Shown piece by piece: positions 36,043 through 49,097 of a DNA stretch of 64,000 nucleotides. Source of the stretch: Combretum micranthum (lineage: Eukaryota > Streptophyta > Magnoliopsida > Myrtales > Combretaceae); contig JAMXBD010000402.1 of the NCBI GenBank assembly GCA_024138025.1, positions 186,001 through 250,000 of the forward strand, in the 5' to 3' direction. Numbering within the stretch: position 1 is the stretch's first letter; each line of letters opens with the position of its first letter. A program made the translations under genes and the position numbers. The notes under the pieces were generated by a model. The model saw only the letters and a list, made by a program, of their open reading frames with translations. It did not search any database and was not told where the DNA came from.

Positions 36043-36227
36043 CCTCCTGTGATATCATTGTCTTTAAATTTCAATCATTATCTCTTTTCTCTTTAATCTA
36101 TTTATGTTTTTCTTACCAATAAATTAGGTGAAAGGAAAATAATATTTAATTTTATAAAAAAATTATGAAATTATCATTGGAATCAAAATAATCCTAATTT
36201 TGGGCAATTTAATCTCTCTTTTCAAGA

Positions 36228-36535
36228 GATGAGATAATTAGTACCTGATCTCGTTTCTTGAATAGACGAGATTCTCATAACTCAGAGGTACCTCTTCTCT
36301 TGAAGAGATGAGGTCAATGTCTTGCACTGACCTCATCTCTTGAAGAAGAGGAAGAAGATGACGGGCAAAATATGTCCATCAACCTTGTCTCTTCAAAAGA
36401 CGAAGTCATTAATACGTGATCTCATCTCTTGAAGAGACGAGGTCATTAAGACAGAAGTACATCGTCTCTTCGAGAGATGAGATCACGCACTAATGACTGT
36501 GTCTTTTATAGAGACGAGGTTGATGGCCATATTTT
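36228..36535. repeat. Left subterminal palindromes of MULE
   Basis: About seven copies of TCTCTTGAAGAGA or variants (CATCTCTTGAAGAGATGAGG at best). A 30-bp inverted pair around GATGACGGGCAAAATATG brackets part of the set. Two more copies lie at the right end near 40752 and 40790. Confidence 0.8.
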
Positions 36536-36569
36536 GCCCGTCATCTTCTTCCTCTTCCTCATTCCGCCA

Positions 36570-37700
36570 TTGGTAAAAGAAAAACTGCAAATCTTCTCAC
36601 AAACCCTAACCCTAATTTCTCCATTATAGTGCCTTTGAAGCTTCAAATTGGCAAGTGATCTTAGGAAGTTTCGATTAGTAGCATCATAGAGTCATCAATT
36701 GAGCAAAAATCAACTGCTTGGAGCAAAAATTTCAATAATCAAGACACGTCAACCTCGCAAATATTCCCTCTTTTGACTGGAAATGTTTGTGGGTTCGGTA
36801 ATAAGTAGAATTGATTCATCTACTTGTCCCAAAGGTAATCTTAGTTGCATGTACGACTACAGTTTCTTTGTATGTAGACATATAAGTAAAATCTATAGTT
36901 ATCCCAACAAAGTGAAATATGGTAATTAATTAAAATAAAAAAGGAAACAAAACAAGAAATGATTTATTTGCACTAGTTTCTAAGACCTAATTTAAGGTAG
37001 TTAAATTTTAATTAATAAGTTTATTGCATTCTTTCAATTAGATTTATTGAAAGTAGACTAGTAGATAAGTAATTTTTTAAAATTTTACAATATGTTCAAT
37101 TTAATATGTGATCAGTTTCTTAACTTATCAACCTATTGCATTAACTCTAGAATAATTTTAATGGTAGGATAATACATTAGACATTTTTAATATGTTCGAA
37201 AGTTCCCACATTAGATCTATAGAAAATTCTATATTTATAGTGGCTGTAAAGATATATTAGAGATAGATGCCAAGGCAAAAAATTTATTTATATAAAATAC
37301 ATGTTTTGTATACATCAATTACCTTTGTTTATTTTCATCCATAATAAAAGAAAGAAGAAAAATAAAAAAATGTTTGTGTAGCTTCGACTAAGCCACCACC
37401 ACAGTTAGTACCTTGTCTCTAAAACCACAGATGACTTACTAGGGTATTTACAGGTTACTCATTAGCCATCAATATAATCCATATTTTAGATGCAAAAATC
37501 AAATTTTAATAGGGAATTTTTTTCTCAATATCTATCTTCAAAGATTTAGCATTTGAGTGTATATGTCTATTTCACTAGCGACGAAGTTAGTAGCACTTTG
37601 TTACGTATATGGTAGAAGGCTTGTTTCATAGATATCCTTGTGGCAATTAAAAGTTGCATGCAATTGAGCCTTACTTCTTCTACTCAAGATTCAAATCATC
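36570..37700 (+). other. MULE leader and AT-rich interior
   Basis: Holds ACAAACCCTAACCCTAA and a possible 5' leader. No domain could be read here; the N-terminal transposase part is missing or unrecognisable. Confidence 0.4.
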
Positions 37701-38199
37701 TCATCAATTAAATATTTTGATAAGAATGAGATGGATGAACTAGCATTAATAAGCATGTTCCATATTATGGGAGTGTAATTCATAAGTCATTATTACATCT
37801 CATGTATTTAACCTATATTTTATGAGCTGGCGGGATAAGAAAGGAAATGGATAAAGCTAAGTTCATATTGTATACTCATGGAAATATTATGGAAGGGAGT
37901 GAAGGTTTTGGTTATGATAGGCAGCTAGTTGATATGGTCATTATTGTGGGAACTCAACTTATGAGCAAATATTAGACATCATTTGCAGTAGACTTATAGT
38001 GAATAGGTTTACACACGGGTTGAGCTGTATCACAGAGTAGCTATTGGAGATAGAATACTATGTTATGATATTATTCCAGTAACCGATGATAATGTGCATA
38101 AGAGATGTTGGTGTACATAGAAGGGTTAGTGACTATATATGTCCAGATATTTGAAAAGGAATTGCAATAGGCTCTTGAGGGCACCATTAATGGAAAAAA

Positions 38200-38830
38200 A
38201 AAAACTTTGCAATTGCAACTCAATCTTCAACAGGCAAAGGGAGAAGGTGAGGAAGCAATGAATTTGGGTAAGGTGATAACAGCCTATGCTGCAAAGAATT
38301 TTGAGAGGTTAAATAACATGCCAAGTGCTCATCATGTAACATGTTTCGACTATCAGGAACGTGTGTTTGAGGTTTTAATTACATTGCGTCCTACAATGTA
38401 TGGTTAAAAGGGAGATCATATATAAAAAGTCTAGTTGAGTCAAGCAGATGTACAAAAAGTGGCAAACCTATAAAATTCTACTCGTATGCAATAGCAGTAA
38501 TGGGTACCCTGCACAAGGATTGTGTTGCTCAAGTGGGCAGTGGTACAAGTGGGAAATCAACTGAGGGTATATGGACATTTATTCATACCTGCAGCAAATA
38601 AAGTGAATGAGACTCATATTAACATTCCAACATGGCACCCTTCCCAGGGCTTATTAAAAAGAAGGGCAAGCCTAGGGAAAAAATGCTTCTAGAATGAGAT
38701 TGACATTCAAGAATGCCTACGGGTTACTCATGCGATTCATGGGTAGACATGGCACAATATTAGAAGTTGTCTAAGTAGGCGAGCAGCTAATAGGAATCTA
38801 CGCATCAGTCGAGTCATAGTGGTATTCTAT
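38200..38830 (+). pseudogene. MULE transposase C-terminus (SWIM region), decayed
   Basis: The frame at 38207-38407 reads RVFEVLITLRPTMYG, followed in shifted frames by SRCTKSGKPIKFYSYAIAVM, an eroded version of the CxCG...PCxHAxAV SWIM zinc-binding pattern. A later WHNIRSCLSRRAANR resembles the GHNRRTC knuckle tail. The DDE core was not seen. Confidence 0.55.
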
Positions 38831-38939
38831 TGTTTATGTGATTTGTTCTACTACATTGAAATTGCTTATTTATTTGTTGTTTGCTCCCTTTATCACTTAT
38901 GACAATTGATGACACTATTTATTACCTTTTACTTACAGA

Positions 38940-40435
38940 TGGATCCAGGACCTATAGATGACTCACTACTTACTAGACGGGTTGTTCATAGATTAAAGCT
39001 TGCATGGAAGGGACAGGTAAGATCTTTTCCTATCCTATTAAGTTAAAACACTTAGGTTTTATTTTTCATTGAATTGTTTTTAAAACAGGAGCACGTCATT
39101 TACATCGTCACCGAAGAGAGGTAAGGCTTAGACAGCAAGGTCGTATGCCTGCACATCTAAACGATTGACTTGTTCCTTATCTGTCATAAGCAGGTTAGGT
39201 ACTGCACATATCCATCTATCCAGTTGGATTAACACCTCATTATTGCATTACTTGAGAGATGGCACCTAGAGACACATACATTTTACATGCCTAAGGGAGT
39301 AGACTGTGACATAAGAGGATATTGTAATATTAGTCAGTCTTCTTGTTGATGGTCATGTAATGACTGGCACAGCATAAATGGACTGGTTAGAGTTATATAC
39401 TATTTACTTGGCGTTAGACCCATGTTTAAATTTGATATTGATGGTGGGTGCTTGAAGATGTCGTAGTAGGACAGGCGCTTCACAGCACTACCCATGATGT
39501 AGACGACATTACTATTCGATGCCATGCCCGGTTATTCTATTGCTGCTAGAGGGATTCATTGTTGGGGACAAACATCCAACCTAGTTCATGTCATGTACCT
39601 ACATTTGCTCAAGGACTTTGAGATAGCAGGACATTATGCATGGGGAGCAGCTTGCTTAGCATGGCATGCATATTGAGATGAGTGACATTGCATGACCCCT
39701 TGTTGTTCAGCAAATCTAGGCCTAGGAGCACTTCCCACACATTGCCCCCTTGCAGTAACAGATTATGGCAATGACTGTAGGGCGCCCTCTCATCAGTTAC
39801 TAGGGTGCTGATTTTGATGTCACTTGATGCCCTACACATTTTTTGTTTGAGTTTAAAGGTTGCTTAGCTAGCACCAACACCGATACTGGATGACTCATAG
39901 CCTCAGCTCGTACAGAGAAGACGGCCACAGAGAAAGAGGCATGGATAGGGACGAGGTCAGGAGCGAGGGCAAGGTCGACTGCAAATATCAGAGACGAGCC
40001 TTGCCCACGCATGTACTTGTACCTAATGAGCCTGGCCCTTCACAATTTCGGCATGACGAGTCTAATCCATCATCATCATTACATGCTCATCTAGTGTACA
40101 CCCGATGCGAGACATCTCATATACAGAGATCATACCCCCTGAGCTCCACAAAAGAGACAATTGTCACCACCACAAGATATGGAGGAGGGACTCACCTAGG
40201 TAGATCCAGGCCCTGTCCGTTTCACCCCTATAGTACTAGTGGTGGAGACATGGATGCTACACTCACCAGGTTGATCCATCTATGGAGCATCCATCAGGAT
40301 TGGAACAACGTATATTATTCCCTTGTACTTTTGTTAGGTGGGGATAAGGGAGGGGGGACACCTAGGATTAGAGATAGATTTTATCTATTCTCATGTTTTA
40401 TGTTGTGTGTAGAATTTCGTATACATTTGATGTAA
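38940..40435 (+). pseudogene. Plant mobile domain (PMD, aminotransferase-like) protein, decayed
   Basis: Starts MDPGPIDDSLLTRRVVHRLK, the usual PMD opening, with a donor (CAG-GTAAGA) near 39016 and acceptor (AAACAG-GAGC) near 39090. Shifted frames then give RHLHRHRREVRLRQQGRMPA, HLIIALLERWHLETHTFYMP and VLLVDG-like text (EDIVILVSLLVDGHVMTG). PMD proteins occur both as host genes and inside MULE and Ty3 elements. Many stops make this a remnant. The 181-aa open frame at 39890-40435 may be an eroded tail and has no clear domain. Confidence 0.75.
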
Positions 40436-40890
40436 TTAATTGAACAATAATGCAACCATTTCATATTATGTTTTATGAGTTTTTTATTACACTGGTGGTG
40501 AAATGTTTGACAATACTATTATGGTTAGATGGACTAGGTTTGGGATTGTCTTTGGATAGATTGGGTTTGAGAATACTTTATGGTCGGATTATATAGTCTA
40601 GAAGTTGTTTACCTATGGTAGATGGCTAATGAATGATTTATATAACTATTTATACATGATATTGACATGTTACAATAACTAATATAATAAGGACATATAT
40701 AAAAGGGTGGGGGAAGGGAATGGGGAGAGTGGGATATATTTGAGCTGACTTTGTCTCTTGAAGAGGCGAAGTCTTACGAAGGCTAAACTCATCTCTTGAA
40801 GAGATGGAGTCAAGTTACTAAAAATGAAATTATTTTTATCTTAATGGCAATTTCGTAATTTTTCACAATTAATATTATTTTCCTTTTCCC

Positions 40891-41749
40891 ATAATTATTA
40901 CGAAAAAATATTTGAAAATAAAATAAAAACAAATTTCAATATTTTAAAGTAAATTTATTTAAAAATAACAATATTTTTAAATAGTTGAAAAAATTATCGA
41001 AATAAGGTATCAATAATTGGTCACTAAAAAAATTAGGATAAATTAGATAAACATCAATTTAAATATTAATACTTTAAATAAACTTTACAAACATTAATAC
41101 CCCATTTGATTTATTTTCCCGAAAAGTTAATTTTTTAAGCACTTAAAACGTTAATACCTTAAACAAATTTATCAAACATCATTTGATTTATTTCCAAAAT
41201 GTTAATTTCTTTTTTTAAACACTCAGAACGTTAATACTTAAACCAATTTAGTCGCAAAACTTTGATTACGTTCTAGTATAATTTTTTTTTTCTTATTTCA
41301 AATGTATGTTCTTTTTATATACTTTTCTTTAGATTTAATTTTCTCTTTTAATATTTCTTTTACTTTTCAATTATATATTTTCTTAAATTTTTTCTTGTTT
41401 TTTTTTTCTTTTCTATTTTTGACTTGCCGTCTAGGATTAAGCTTTTATGTGTTTGTAATAGACCTATAAAATAATCATTGGAAGCAAGGACATCACTAAT
41501 CCAAACATAGCATAGAACTAGAGATAGTATGGAAAGAATAATGCTATTAGTCTAACATGGTGTTGGAGGTTTATTTTAGTTCTAATTATAATAATTATTA
41601 TTTTGTTCAAAATCTAAGTATCCGGTTTAAAGTTGAACTGTGTCTTATCTTTATTGAGAAAGTAATTCATCCTATCCTTTGTCCTTGATAATATAGATTA
41701 AATATCTCTACTTTTTTAAGGCCTATAATATGCTAATAAAATTTCAATT
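40891..41749 (-). other. Distal upstream region of TNL unit A
   Basis: 41280-41560 aligns with 52140-52390 upstream of B (shared TTTTCTCTTTTAA, GACTTGCC or CACTTGCC then CGTCTAG, ACTAGA). This places the A/B unit boundary near 41560-41750. Otherwise AT-rich with no gene. Confidence 0.6.
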
Positions 41750-44017
41750 TTCACATATTGTACTTGTTTTAGCAAATGGGTTTACTTTGAAAGATACCCT
41801 GCTTCATTTAAGCATAAAAATCTTCTTTTAGCAGAAGGCTCATCAAACAAAAAGTAAGATTGCCTAAAATGAGATGAAAGCTTATAAAGAACTAATTATG
41901 AGTTCTCAAGATTTGATTTTGGATTTAATCATTTCTAGATTTTTATATCTCAATACAAGCTTAATGCATTTTGATCAAAGAAGCTCAAAGCTAGAAATAT
42001 TAGCAAAAATACTTTATTTTAAGTAAATGTAGTAGCAAATACAGAAAATTGATTGGCTCAAGAATACTGCATTCAAGATTTAAATTTCTCTACCTCTTGA
42101 GCTATTTATTGACCCCATAGCTCTAAATGTGTCTACATGAATAACACTTGCTAGGATATAGTGAAATATGTTGCGTGAGAGTTCATGATTTAGGCAAATA
42201 ATTTCTACGAAAGGACCCTACAATTTATACCCTCCACATGATTGAACTTTATATTTTGGAAACAAATGGCAAAATTAAAAGATGTTAGCAGTTGCTTAAT
42301 GTATGTTCATCATAAGATGGTTATTACATATAACAAATTTTCATCAAAAAGCAAGTCATACTATATGGTATAATCTATAATATATGAAGTGAAGGGAGTA
42401 AAAATTCTATAATGTTCCTGCAACAACATGAAACATCTCTAGCATATGGTAACATATTCTAACCTTAAAAGTCCACTATTTATGCAAGGCAAACCTTGAA
42501 AGCTAATTATAATTCAAATATTCAATGAAAAATGAAAAAACTTCACAATCTCATACCACTTCACGCATAAATTTGACTTATGAAGTTTGCCCAATTTTTT
42601 GAAGGTGTAAAAACAAGATTGTTAAGTGAAATTTTGCTATAAATTTTGTTTTATGACATAATATTTTCTGTCTTGCTCTAATAAGAAAAGCATGACACTG
42701 TTTTTGCAATTCAAGACACGCTTCACCTCATGTATGTCCACTAAAACAACACAAACCACAATTGTCCACCAATGCTTAATCAATCATTTTTAGGTGGCAA
42801 GAAAGATACAAAGCCACATCAAGAAACTTTAAGGTATCCAAAAGCAAGGAAATGAGCAAGAGCAGGTAAGGAAGTGATGGAAGGATAACAATGGATCTCA
42901 TCCTTTCTCAAAGTGTATAAATTAAAAAAAAAAAAAAAAAACACCGAAAAGAGCTACAACTCCTCCAGCTTTGCCATGGTAGTGCTTACAACTTGCTCAC
43001 TTCTTAGCAGACATGATGCCTATAAATGGCAATGTTAAAAGTTTCATTAATACACCAATAGAAAGATATCCTATGGCACATAAATAGTAACAAAAATAAG
43101 CTTAACCAATATTAAACTACATAATGAGGGATTCACATTATGGATAGGAAAGATGGTGTTAACATCATCTATAGGAAGTTTCTAATAACAATTATTTGTC
43201 ACCATTAGGAATAGTTCCTATATTATACACACCAATTCTCTGTGTTACTGTGTCTAATTGCTCAGTTATAATTGAAGGAGGAGCATCTTCTAAAGTGCAA
43301 ATTGCTTAGCCTATTGAGAAAATAGAAAATTTTCTTATTCTTTATTTGTCATAAAATTGTTTGATGAAAGATTACAAGCTACTTAGTGATCTCTTTAGTG
43401 ATTGTTCATGTCTTAGGGGATATACTTCTACATAAAAGTATAATAGCTCTCATTTCTTCTTATGTTCTGATGTCATTGAGTTGTTGTACTCTTCCTAAGT
43501 TTGTCAAATGTAGCTCAATGTCGACTTGCAACAATATGTTTAGACATCAAGATTTCAATTGGCACCTAAAGTATGTAGGGATTAATACAATTGAGTTATC
43601 CAAAAAATAAGCTACTTCAAGATATATAGGAAAAAAAAATGCATCAGTGTAATAACATTTTAGAAACATGTAAAGCTAGTCAATATGCATACAACACCAA
43701 AATGTCAAAAAGATTACTTGATAATCTGCATCAATGAAGTAAACGATAACCATATCAAGCATTAACAGACCTAAAACTCGAAAGATAGTAGTAATTGAGC
43801 CTTCTCCGTGAAAGAATGTGCTAAGCTAATTGTACATGTGATGTGACAACACTCCAATAATAGCAGAGGAGAGTCATTCTAGTTCTAGTGCTAATGCAAC
43901 ATGTATGGATAGAAGAATAAATGAACATTATGTGATGAAGCTACATAGCAGATGTAAAGTTGTTAGATAGCAACATTGCCCCTCTAATTAGGTATAAAAG
44001 CACCAGAGTTGGAAAGA
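41750..44017 (-). repeat. 3' flank of TNL unit B (segmental duplication copy B)
   Basis: Collinear with 12421-17640 but without the solo LTR and two other blocks of copy A. The two copies come together again at CTAGTGCTAATGCAACA (43893 and 17514). Homology ends near 44017, just left of the copia fragment. No supported gene; the 74-aa frame at 43386-43610 has no domain. Confidence 0.85.
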
Positions 44018-44061
44018 CTTATTTATGATGATTTCTCCATTTACGATCGTGAAATGAAATC

Positions 44062-44298
44062 TGATATGATATCCATGCTTTAATGAATAGGAAGTAGAAG
44101 AAAGAGTGAAGTAATGATGAAGATGTTTGTTATTTCTGTTTTAGACTACTATCTAGCAACAAAGCAATACGACTATATATATACAATAGGAAGTTAGGAA
44201 CTAACGGACCTAGCGAACTTTGTTAGTAAACTACTAACTGAGCATTAACAGAAGGAACATAGAATAAATACAATACAAAATAAAACAGATATCAAACA
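44062..44298 (-). repeat. 3' LTR of truncated copia (~237 bp)
   Basis: Minus strand opens TGTTTGATATC directly after the polypurine tract and closes GGATATCATATCA. TATA-like TATATATATAGTCG lies near 44170-44185. The 5' partner is absent, so the left boundary is inferred. Confidence 0.6.
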
Positions 44299-46590
44299 TT
44301 CCCTCCTCAAGTTAAATCTTGGAGAAGACCCAAATTGGAATAAATGGAAAAACTACCACTGTTTAGTAAACTTAATGAACATATCAGCAAGTCGATGTTG
44401 AAAACTAAAGTGAAACAACTTCAAAAACCCTTTGGAAATTTGATCCTGAGTAAAATGTGTATCAATCTCAATATGCTTAGTTTGACCATGTTGACAATGG
44501 TTATTGCCAATGATAATGGCAGACTTATTGTCACAAAACACAGACAGGAAGATAAACATCAACTTGGAGATCCTTGAGCACATATGACACACAACAATTC
44601 CTTAGAAGTTCCAGCAAGGCTTTTATATTCAGCTCGACCGAGGAGGTCAAAACCGTACTTTGTTTCCTAGATCTCCATGACACAACTGCAAAACAAAGTA
44701 ATATACAATATCTCATAACAGATTTATGATCAAGAGAACATGAAACCCAATCCAAATCAGCAGGTCATCAACTGGAGAGAATTTTGAGCAAATAATGCAA
44801 CAAATGCATAAATGCAGTAAAGTGAGAAGTCCTAGGAGTAGGAAAGAAACTGACTGAGGCAATTAACAGCAAAAGAAAGGTCTGGCTGAGTCATATTAAG
44901 ACTCCTCAGTGTCACGATCAAGACTCAAATTAGATGGAAGAGTTATACTAGTTGGTTGAAAACCTATCATGCCAGTATCGGTAATAAGATCAAAAAACAA
45001 ACTTGCATTGATGGATGCGGATAATAGAAGCATTGCGGCAGATTTTGAGGCTGAGAAGAAACTGTGCTTCACCAAGATCTTTTATGGTAAAGGACAATCT
45101 AAATCAAGCTTTAATTCAACAAGAACATGCTCATTTGTACAAGTCAAAAGCAGATCATTCACGTAAACAAGTGAAACATGAAAACCCAAAGAAATTAGGT
45201 TCTCAAACTGTCCCAACTGTGAATGACTAGGAACAATGGACTCAGATTGAACAACTATTGGTTGTTCAAAATTAACCGGTTATAGGAGAAGATGAAGAAA
45301 GTGATTCCTTATAGGGAAAATGATCCTCCAAGAAAATCACATCCTTACTCATTATTATCTTGTGAGAAGACGAATCAAAAGGTTTATAGCCTTTCTGACC
45401 TTGTACATAACCTAAGAGGATACACTTTTTTCCTTTAGGGTAAAAAGGAATATGTGCAAAACAAAGACATCCCTCACCCGAAGGTGCTCATAATCAGGAA
45501 CATAACCGAAAAGCAATTCATAAGGAGTTTTCCATTTCAAAAGAGCCGTAGACATTCTATTAATAAGGTAAGCGGCTATGAAAACACACTCACTCCAAAA
45601 GTATTTGGATAAATTTTCATGTATCCATAAAGCTCAACTAGTGTCTCGCATATGGTGGTGCTTACGCTCAACTCTTCCATATGCTGTGGTGTATAAATGG
45701 TAGACTATTGATGTATTATGCCTAAATTGCTAAACATGGATTCAAAAGCATGAGACAAAAACTCCAAACCATTATATGTACGGACAAACTTTGGTGTCTT
45801 ACCAAAATGATTGCACATAACGAAACAATTGTGCCAATATACTTGATTCTTAATACTTATTGTCTAAAGTATAAGTCTAAGTACATCTATTGTAGTCATC
45901 AAGCATTGCCAAGAAATAATTGGAACCACTTACGGAAGTGACCTTATAAGGACCCCTAGATATCAATATGTAATAAATAAAAAGGATCAGAAGCTCTACT
46001 TTAACTTTGAACTTTTATTAAATGACAAATGATACATTTTGCTTGACAACAAACATCACAAGTGAAATTTGACAAATCAAGTGATTTACTAAGAGACGAG
46101 TGTTCCAATTTTGCACTAATGAATGACACAATCGAGCGTGTCTCAAGTGGGCAAAATCTGACTTATTATTATAAGTAATCAAAGCGATATTTTGATCAAT
46201 TAATAAAGAAAATCTTATCACTAGATGATGACGTAAGTACACAAAATCCAAAATGCCTCCTAGCTCAAGCAATGACCTCATTAGTTCTCTAGTCTTGAAA
46301 GAGGCATGAGTGAGTTAGTGAGTGTTAAGTGTAATAAATAAATTGTTTGACTTTAGGGATTTACTCGTTGACATAAGGCTGTGAGTAAAATCTGATACAT
46401 ATAGAACATCACGAAGAACTAACTTTGAATTTAGGCGAAATTTGCCAACCATATATTGGTTTGGACAAAAAATTAAAATTGGTTAAAAGATGTTAAGGTG
46501 ATGTCATGTGATCCATGCCACTTGTATTCACTATCCAAGAACCAGAATTAACATTCACAAGATTAAAACAAGAACGAAATAGCAATGGAT
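44062..46590 (-). mobile_element. Truncated Ty1/copia element in 3' end of TNL unit B
   Basis: Read leftward: protease remnant NSGSWIVNTSGMDHMT (46550-46500); integrase pieces (AKLEHSSLSKSLDLSNFTCD, CCQAKCIICH, VERKHHHMRD, LINRMSTALLKWKTPYELLF); RT YVNDLLLT near 45140; RNase H (SCSLDHK, DNKSAIIIGNNHCQHGQTKH, QHRLADMFIKF); a GAGGAGGGA polypurine tract at 44299-44309; and the 3' LTR. Gag, the 5' LTR and the first half of RT are missing, and many stops are present. Copia pol normally encodes PR-IN-RT-RNase H in this order. Confidence 0.88.
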
Positions 46591-47353
46591 AGTCTCCACC
46601 ATATGTGATGAATATAACTTCAAATTCTTCAACTTGGTTAGGCCCGAAAGGTCCGGAATCCTTGGCATCTCGTTAGACATTTCTTCGAATGAAATTGAAG
46701 AATGGGGCAGCTTTGTTATACCATGTGAAAAATTAACATATGACGCTTCAAGAGTGATGAGATCTTCCATCATTTCAATTGCAGTGGGCAATTCTCTAAT
46801 GGAAGTCCCTTCAAATCTCAATTCCTTCAAATTCTTCAAGTTACCAATTGTATCGGGAAGCTCAACGATTCCAGTGTATGATAAGTCTAGATCAATTAAG
46901 GATTTCAAATCTATAATTGATTCCGGAAGTGTTTTTATACCTCTACAACCACGTAAAGACAATTGTTGAAGATTCACCATATTTCCTATTGAGTTAGGGA
47001 GTACAGTGATGCTTGCCCAGTCCATCCAAATGATGACAATAGTCGGATTCAAAAACCCTTAGCCTTCTCATGGGTGGCCAATTAGGAATTTCTGCTATAC
47101 CTGTGCCACTAATAAGAAGCTCCTCTAAGGATTCCGTACATCTAAGCTCCTTTGGCAGCTTCCGTAATCTTTCACATCCTTCTAAGTTTAGGACGACCAA
47201 ATGCTCTAGCATAGTGATAGACTCATCAATCTCCTCCAACTCATAACAATTGCGAAGAATTATTTGCTCTAATTTTGGGTGAGATGAGAAGTCGGGAGTT
47301 CTAACCAATTTTTCACATGCAGTCAAATTTAAAACCTTCAAATTTTTGGCCAT
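46590..47353 (-). pseudogene. TNL unit B, exon 4: LRR region, truncated
   Basis: Begins MAKNLKVLNLTACEKLVRTP after acceptor ATTATACAG (47355-47354). LRRs read LEQIILRNCYELEEIDES, LEHLVVLNLEGCERLRKLP, IKTLPESIIDLKSLIDLDLS, LKNLKELRFEGTSIRELP. A frameshift near 47030 separates two long frames. After LTKLKNLKLYSSHMVETIH the LRR text stops and copia sequence takes over, so about 1 kb of 3' coding sequence seen in A is missing. Confidence 0.88.
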
Positions 47354-47445
47354 CTGTATAATTAAAACAAGTAAAATCCACATTAGAACAATATCATAGA
47401 AATGAATGTATGGTTATATATAATAGTATGGAGAATCTAGTATAC

Positions 47446-47775
47446 CTTAACACGCCTCCAACCGCTCCAGCTACTTTTGATTTTGCTGTAAGTGAGATCC
47501 AACATCACCAAGTCCTCAAGAGAAAAGTTGCTTAAATTAAGCATATGGGGAAAGCTCCACCATGAAAGCCATCTTAATTGTGATAACACAAGTGGTCTTT
47601 TTCGGAAAAAGCCGTTTGGCTCGATCCTATTATACCATCGGCAACGGAATTGATAAGAATATGATCGAACATGAAGGAGCTTCAAATTTGGTAGTCTTGC
47701 AAAATTTTCATTTGAGATTGAGTATTCCGTTTCCTTCAAAAAATCAAGGTTAATTCCTTGAATATTATCACTTTC
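47446..47775 (-). CDS. TNL unit B, exon 3: first LRR exon
   Basis: Bounded by acceptor TTTTTACAG (ends 47776) and donor AAG-GTATAC (after 47446), 330 nt. It reads ESDNIQGINLDFLKETEYSI, then ENFARLPNLKLLHV and LSNFSLEDLVMLDLTYSKIK, the usual first TNL LRR exon with no break. A 92-bp intron joins it to exon 4. Confidence 0.85.
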
Positions 47776-48263
47776 CTGTAAAAACAGATGCCACAGAGCA
47801 TGAATTACATACGATGCTTCCAATCTATAAAAGAATAGGATAAATTATAAATACATTTGTTTTATGTGCTCTTAATTGCATATTTTTGAATATCAAACCC
47901 ATGCATCCTAAATCTCTAAAGAAAAAAGGGTGTATTGAGCTCCGATAGGACCAATTTAATCTTGATTTCACTCATTTTTTATAATTTAATATATTTTTAT
48001 TATTTATTATATAATCGTAGAAGTTATTATACAATGGCAGGGAGGCTATATAAAAAGATATTAGTATATATTTAAGAAAGATAACTAATATACAAGCATA
48101 GTTGTATATTAAATAGTATTATATGTGATATATCACATGTCTAGTATTATTTATACTATCAGAGGTCTCAATGTTTCTGAAGTTCTACATTGATAAGCTT
48201 TAGTCATGTCCGTCAAAAAGTTTATTTGCCACTAGCACATGTCAATTTCTAATGGGCCGACAA

Positions 48264-48350
48264 TGATTAATTTAATAAAATAAAGTTATTAGGTATACTT
48301 CATTAAATGATTAATTTAATAAAATAAAGTTATTAGGTATACTTCATTCA
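48264..48350. repeat. Tandem duplication of ~43 bp in B intron 2
   Basis: AATGATTAATTTAATAAAAT through GGTATACTTCATT occurs twice back to back. A has one copy near 32010-32050, so the duplication is specific to B. Confidence 0.8.
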
Positions 48351-49097
48351 ACCGAAAAATCAAATGCTCTTTACGCAAATATTTGGATTGTGGATTGAAG
48401 CATCCACGTGTTCAAACGAACTAATTTTTCTGTTTTATAACTTCAAACAAAATTAATTAGATCTGCAGGAGGGGCACAAAAATCCATAGGAAAACACTAG
48501 GTGATGACATCATTATATAACTCAACCTGCTCCATATCGATGCCGACAGGATGACTCTTAATTTAGAGTCCTTTAAATTGACAACAATGGAAACATCCAA
48601 ATGGGTTAATTTCACCAGACTATGACTTTTTGCATATTGTGAGATATGGAATTTATAAATTGGATTTGTTTGGATGGTTTGTTTTTTATTAGTATTTATA
48701 TTATATTTATTTTATATTAATATATAATATGTTTTATTTTTTATTAATATTTATTTTTTATAAATATTTTGTTTAAAAATGATAAAAGGATAAAATAAAA
48801 AACGATAGAAAAACGTATTTTTCGTTATTAAATTTGGCCATTTTCATACCATGCTAAGCTATTAAGATTTTGTCATCTGCTTAGAAAAGTTATTTTTTAA
48901 TTTTTTTTCTATTTTTTAAAATTTTTTTTCTTTTTATATTCGAAGTAACGAGCTTATGAAGTTATATAACCAGGATATTATATTGGATTAATAATTAATT
49001 GTTTACGTCTCTTCATTACGAAAAATCAGATGCATCCGTTGAAGTTGAAGGTAATAAATAAATTGAGGAAAATGTTGATGGATAATGAAAAGGTTAC

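Larger units (their letters stand above)
36128..40890 (+). mobile_element. Mutator-like element with plant mobile domain (~4.8 kb)
   Basis: The ends are inverted repeats of about 65 bp: GTGAAAGGAAAATAATATTT at 36128, and at 40890 the minus strand reads GGGAAAAGGAAAATAATATT; both continue through ATGAAATTATCATT or ACGAAATTGCCATT. Inside both ends are TCTCTTGAAGAGA palindromes. The coding interior on the plus strand shows a MULE-like SWIM region and then a plant mobile domain, both decayed. No clean 9-bp target duplication was found; flanks ATAAATTAG and ATAATTATT are only partly alike. Confidence 0.75.

Noticed and set aside
39890..40435. 181-aa frame as a new intact gene
   Set aside because: It lies at the decayed end of the PMD gene, lacks a recognisable domain, and is probably a chance frame over an eroded tail.
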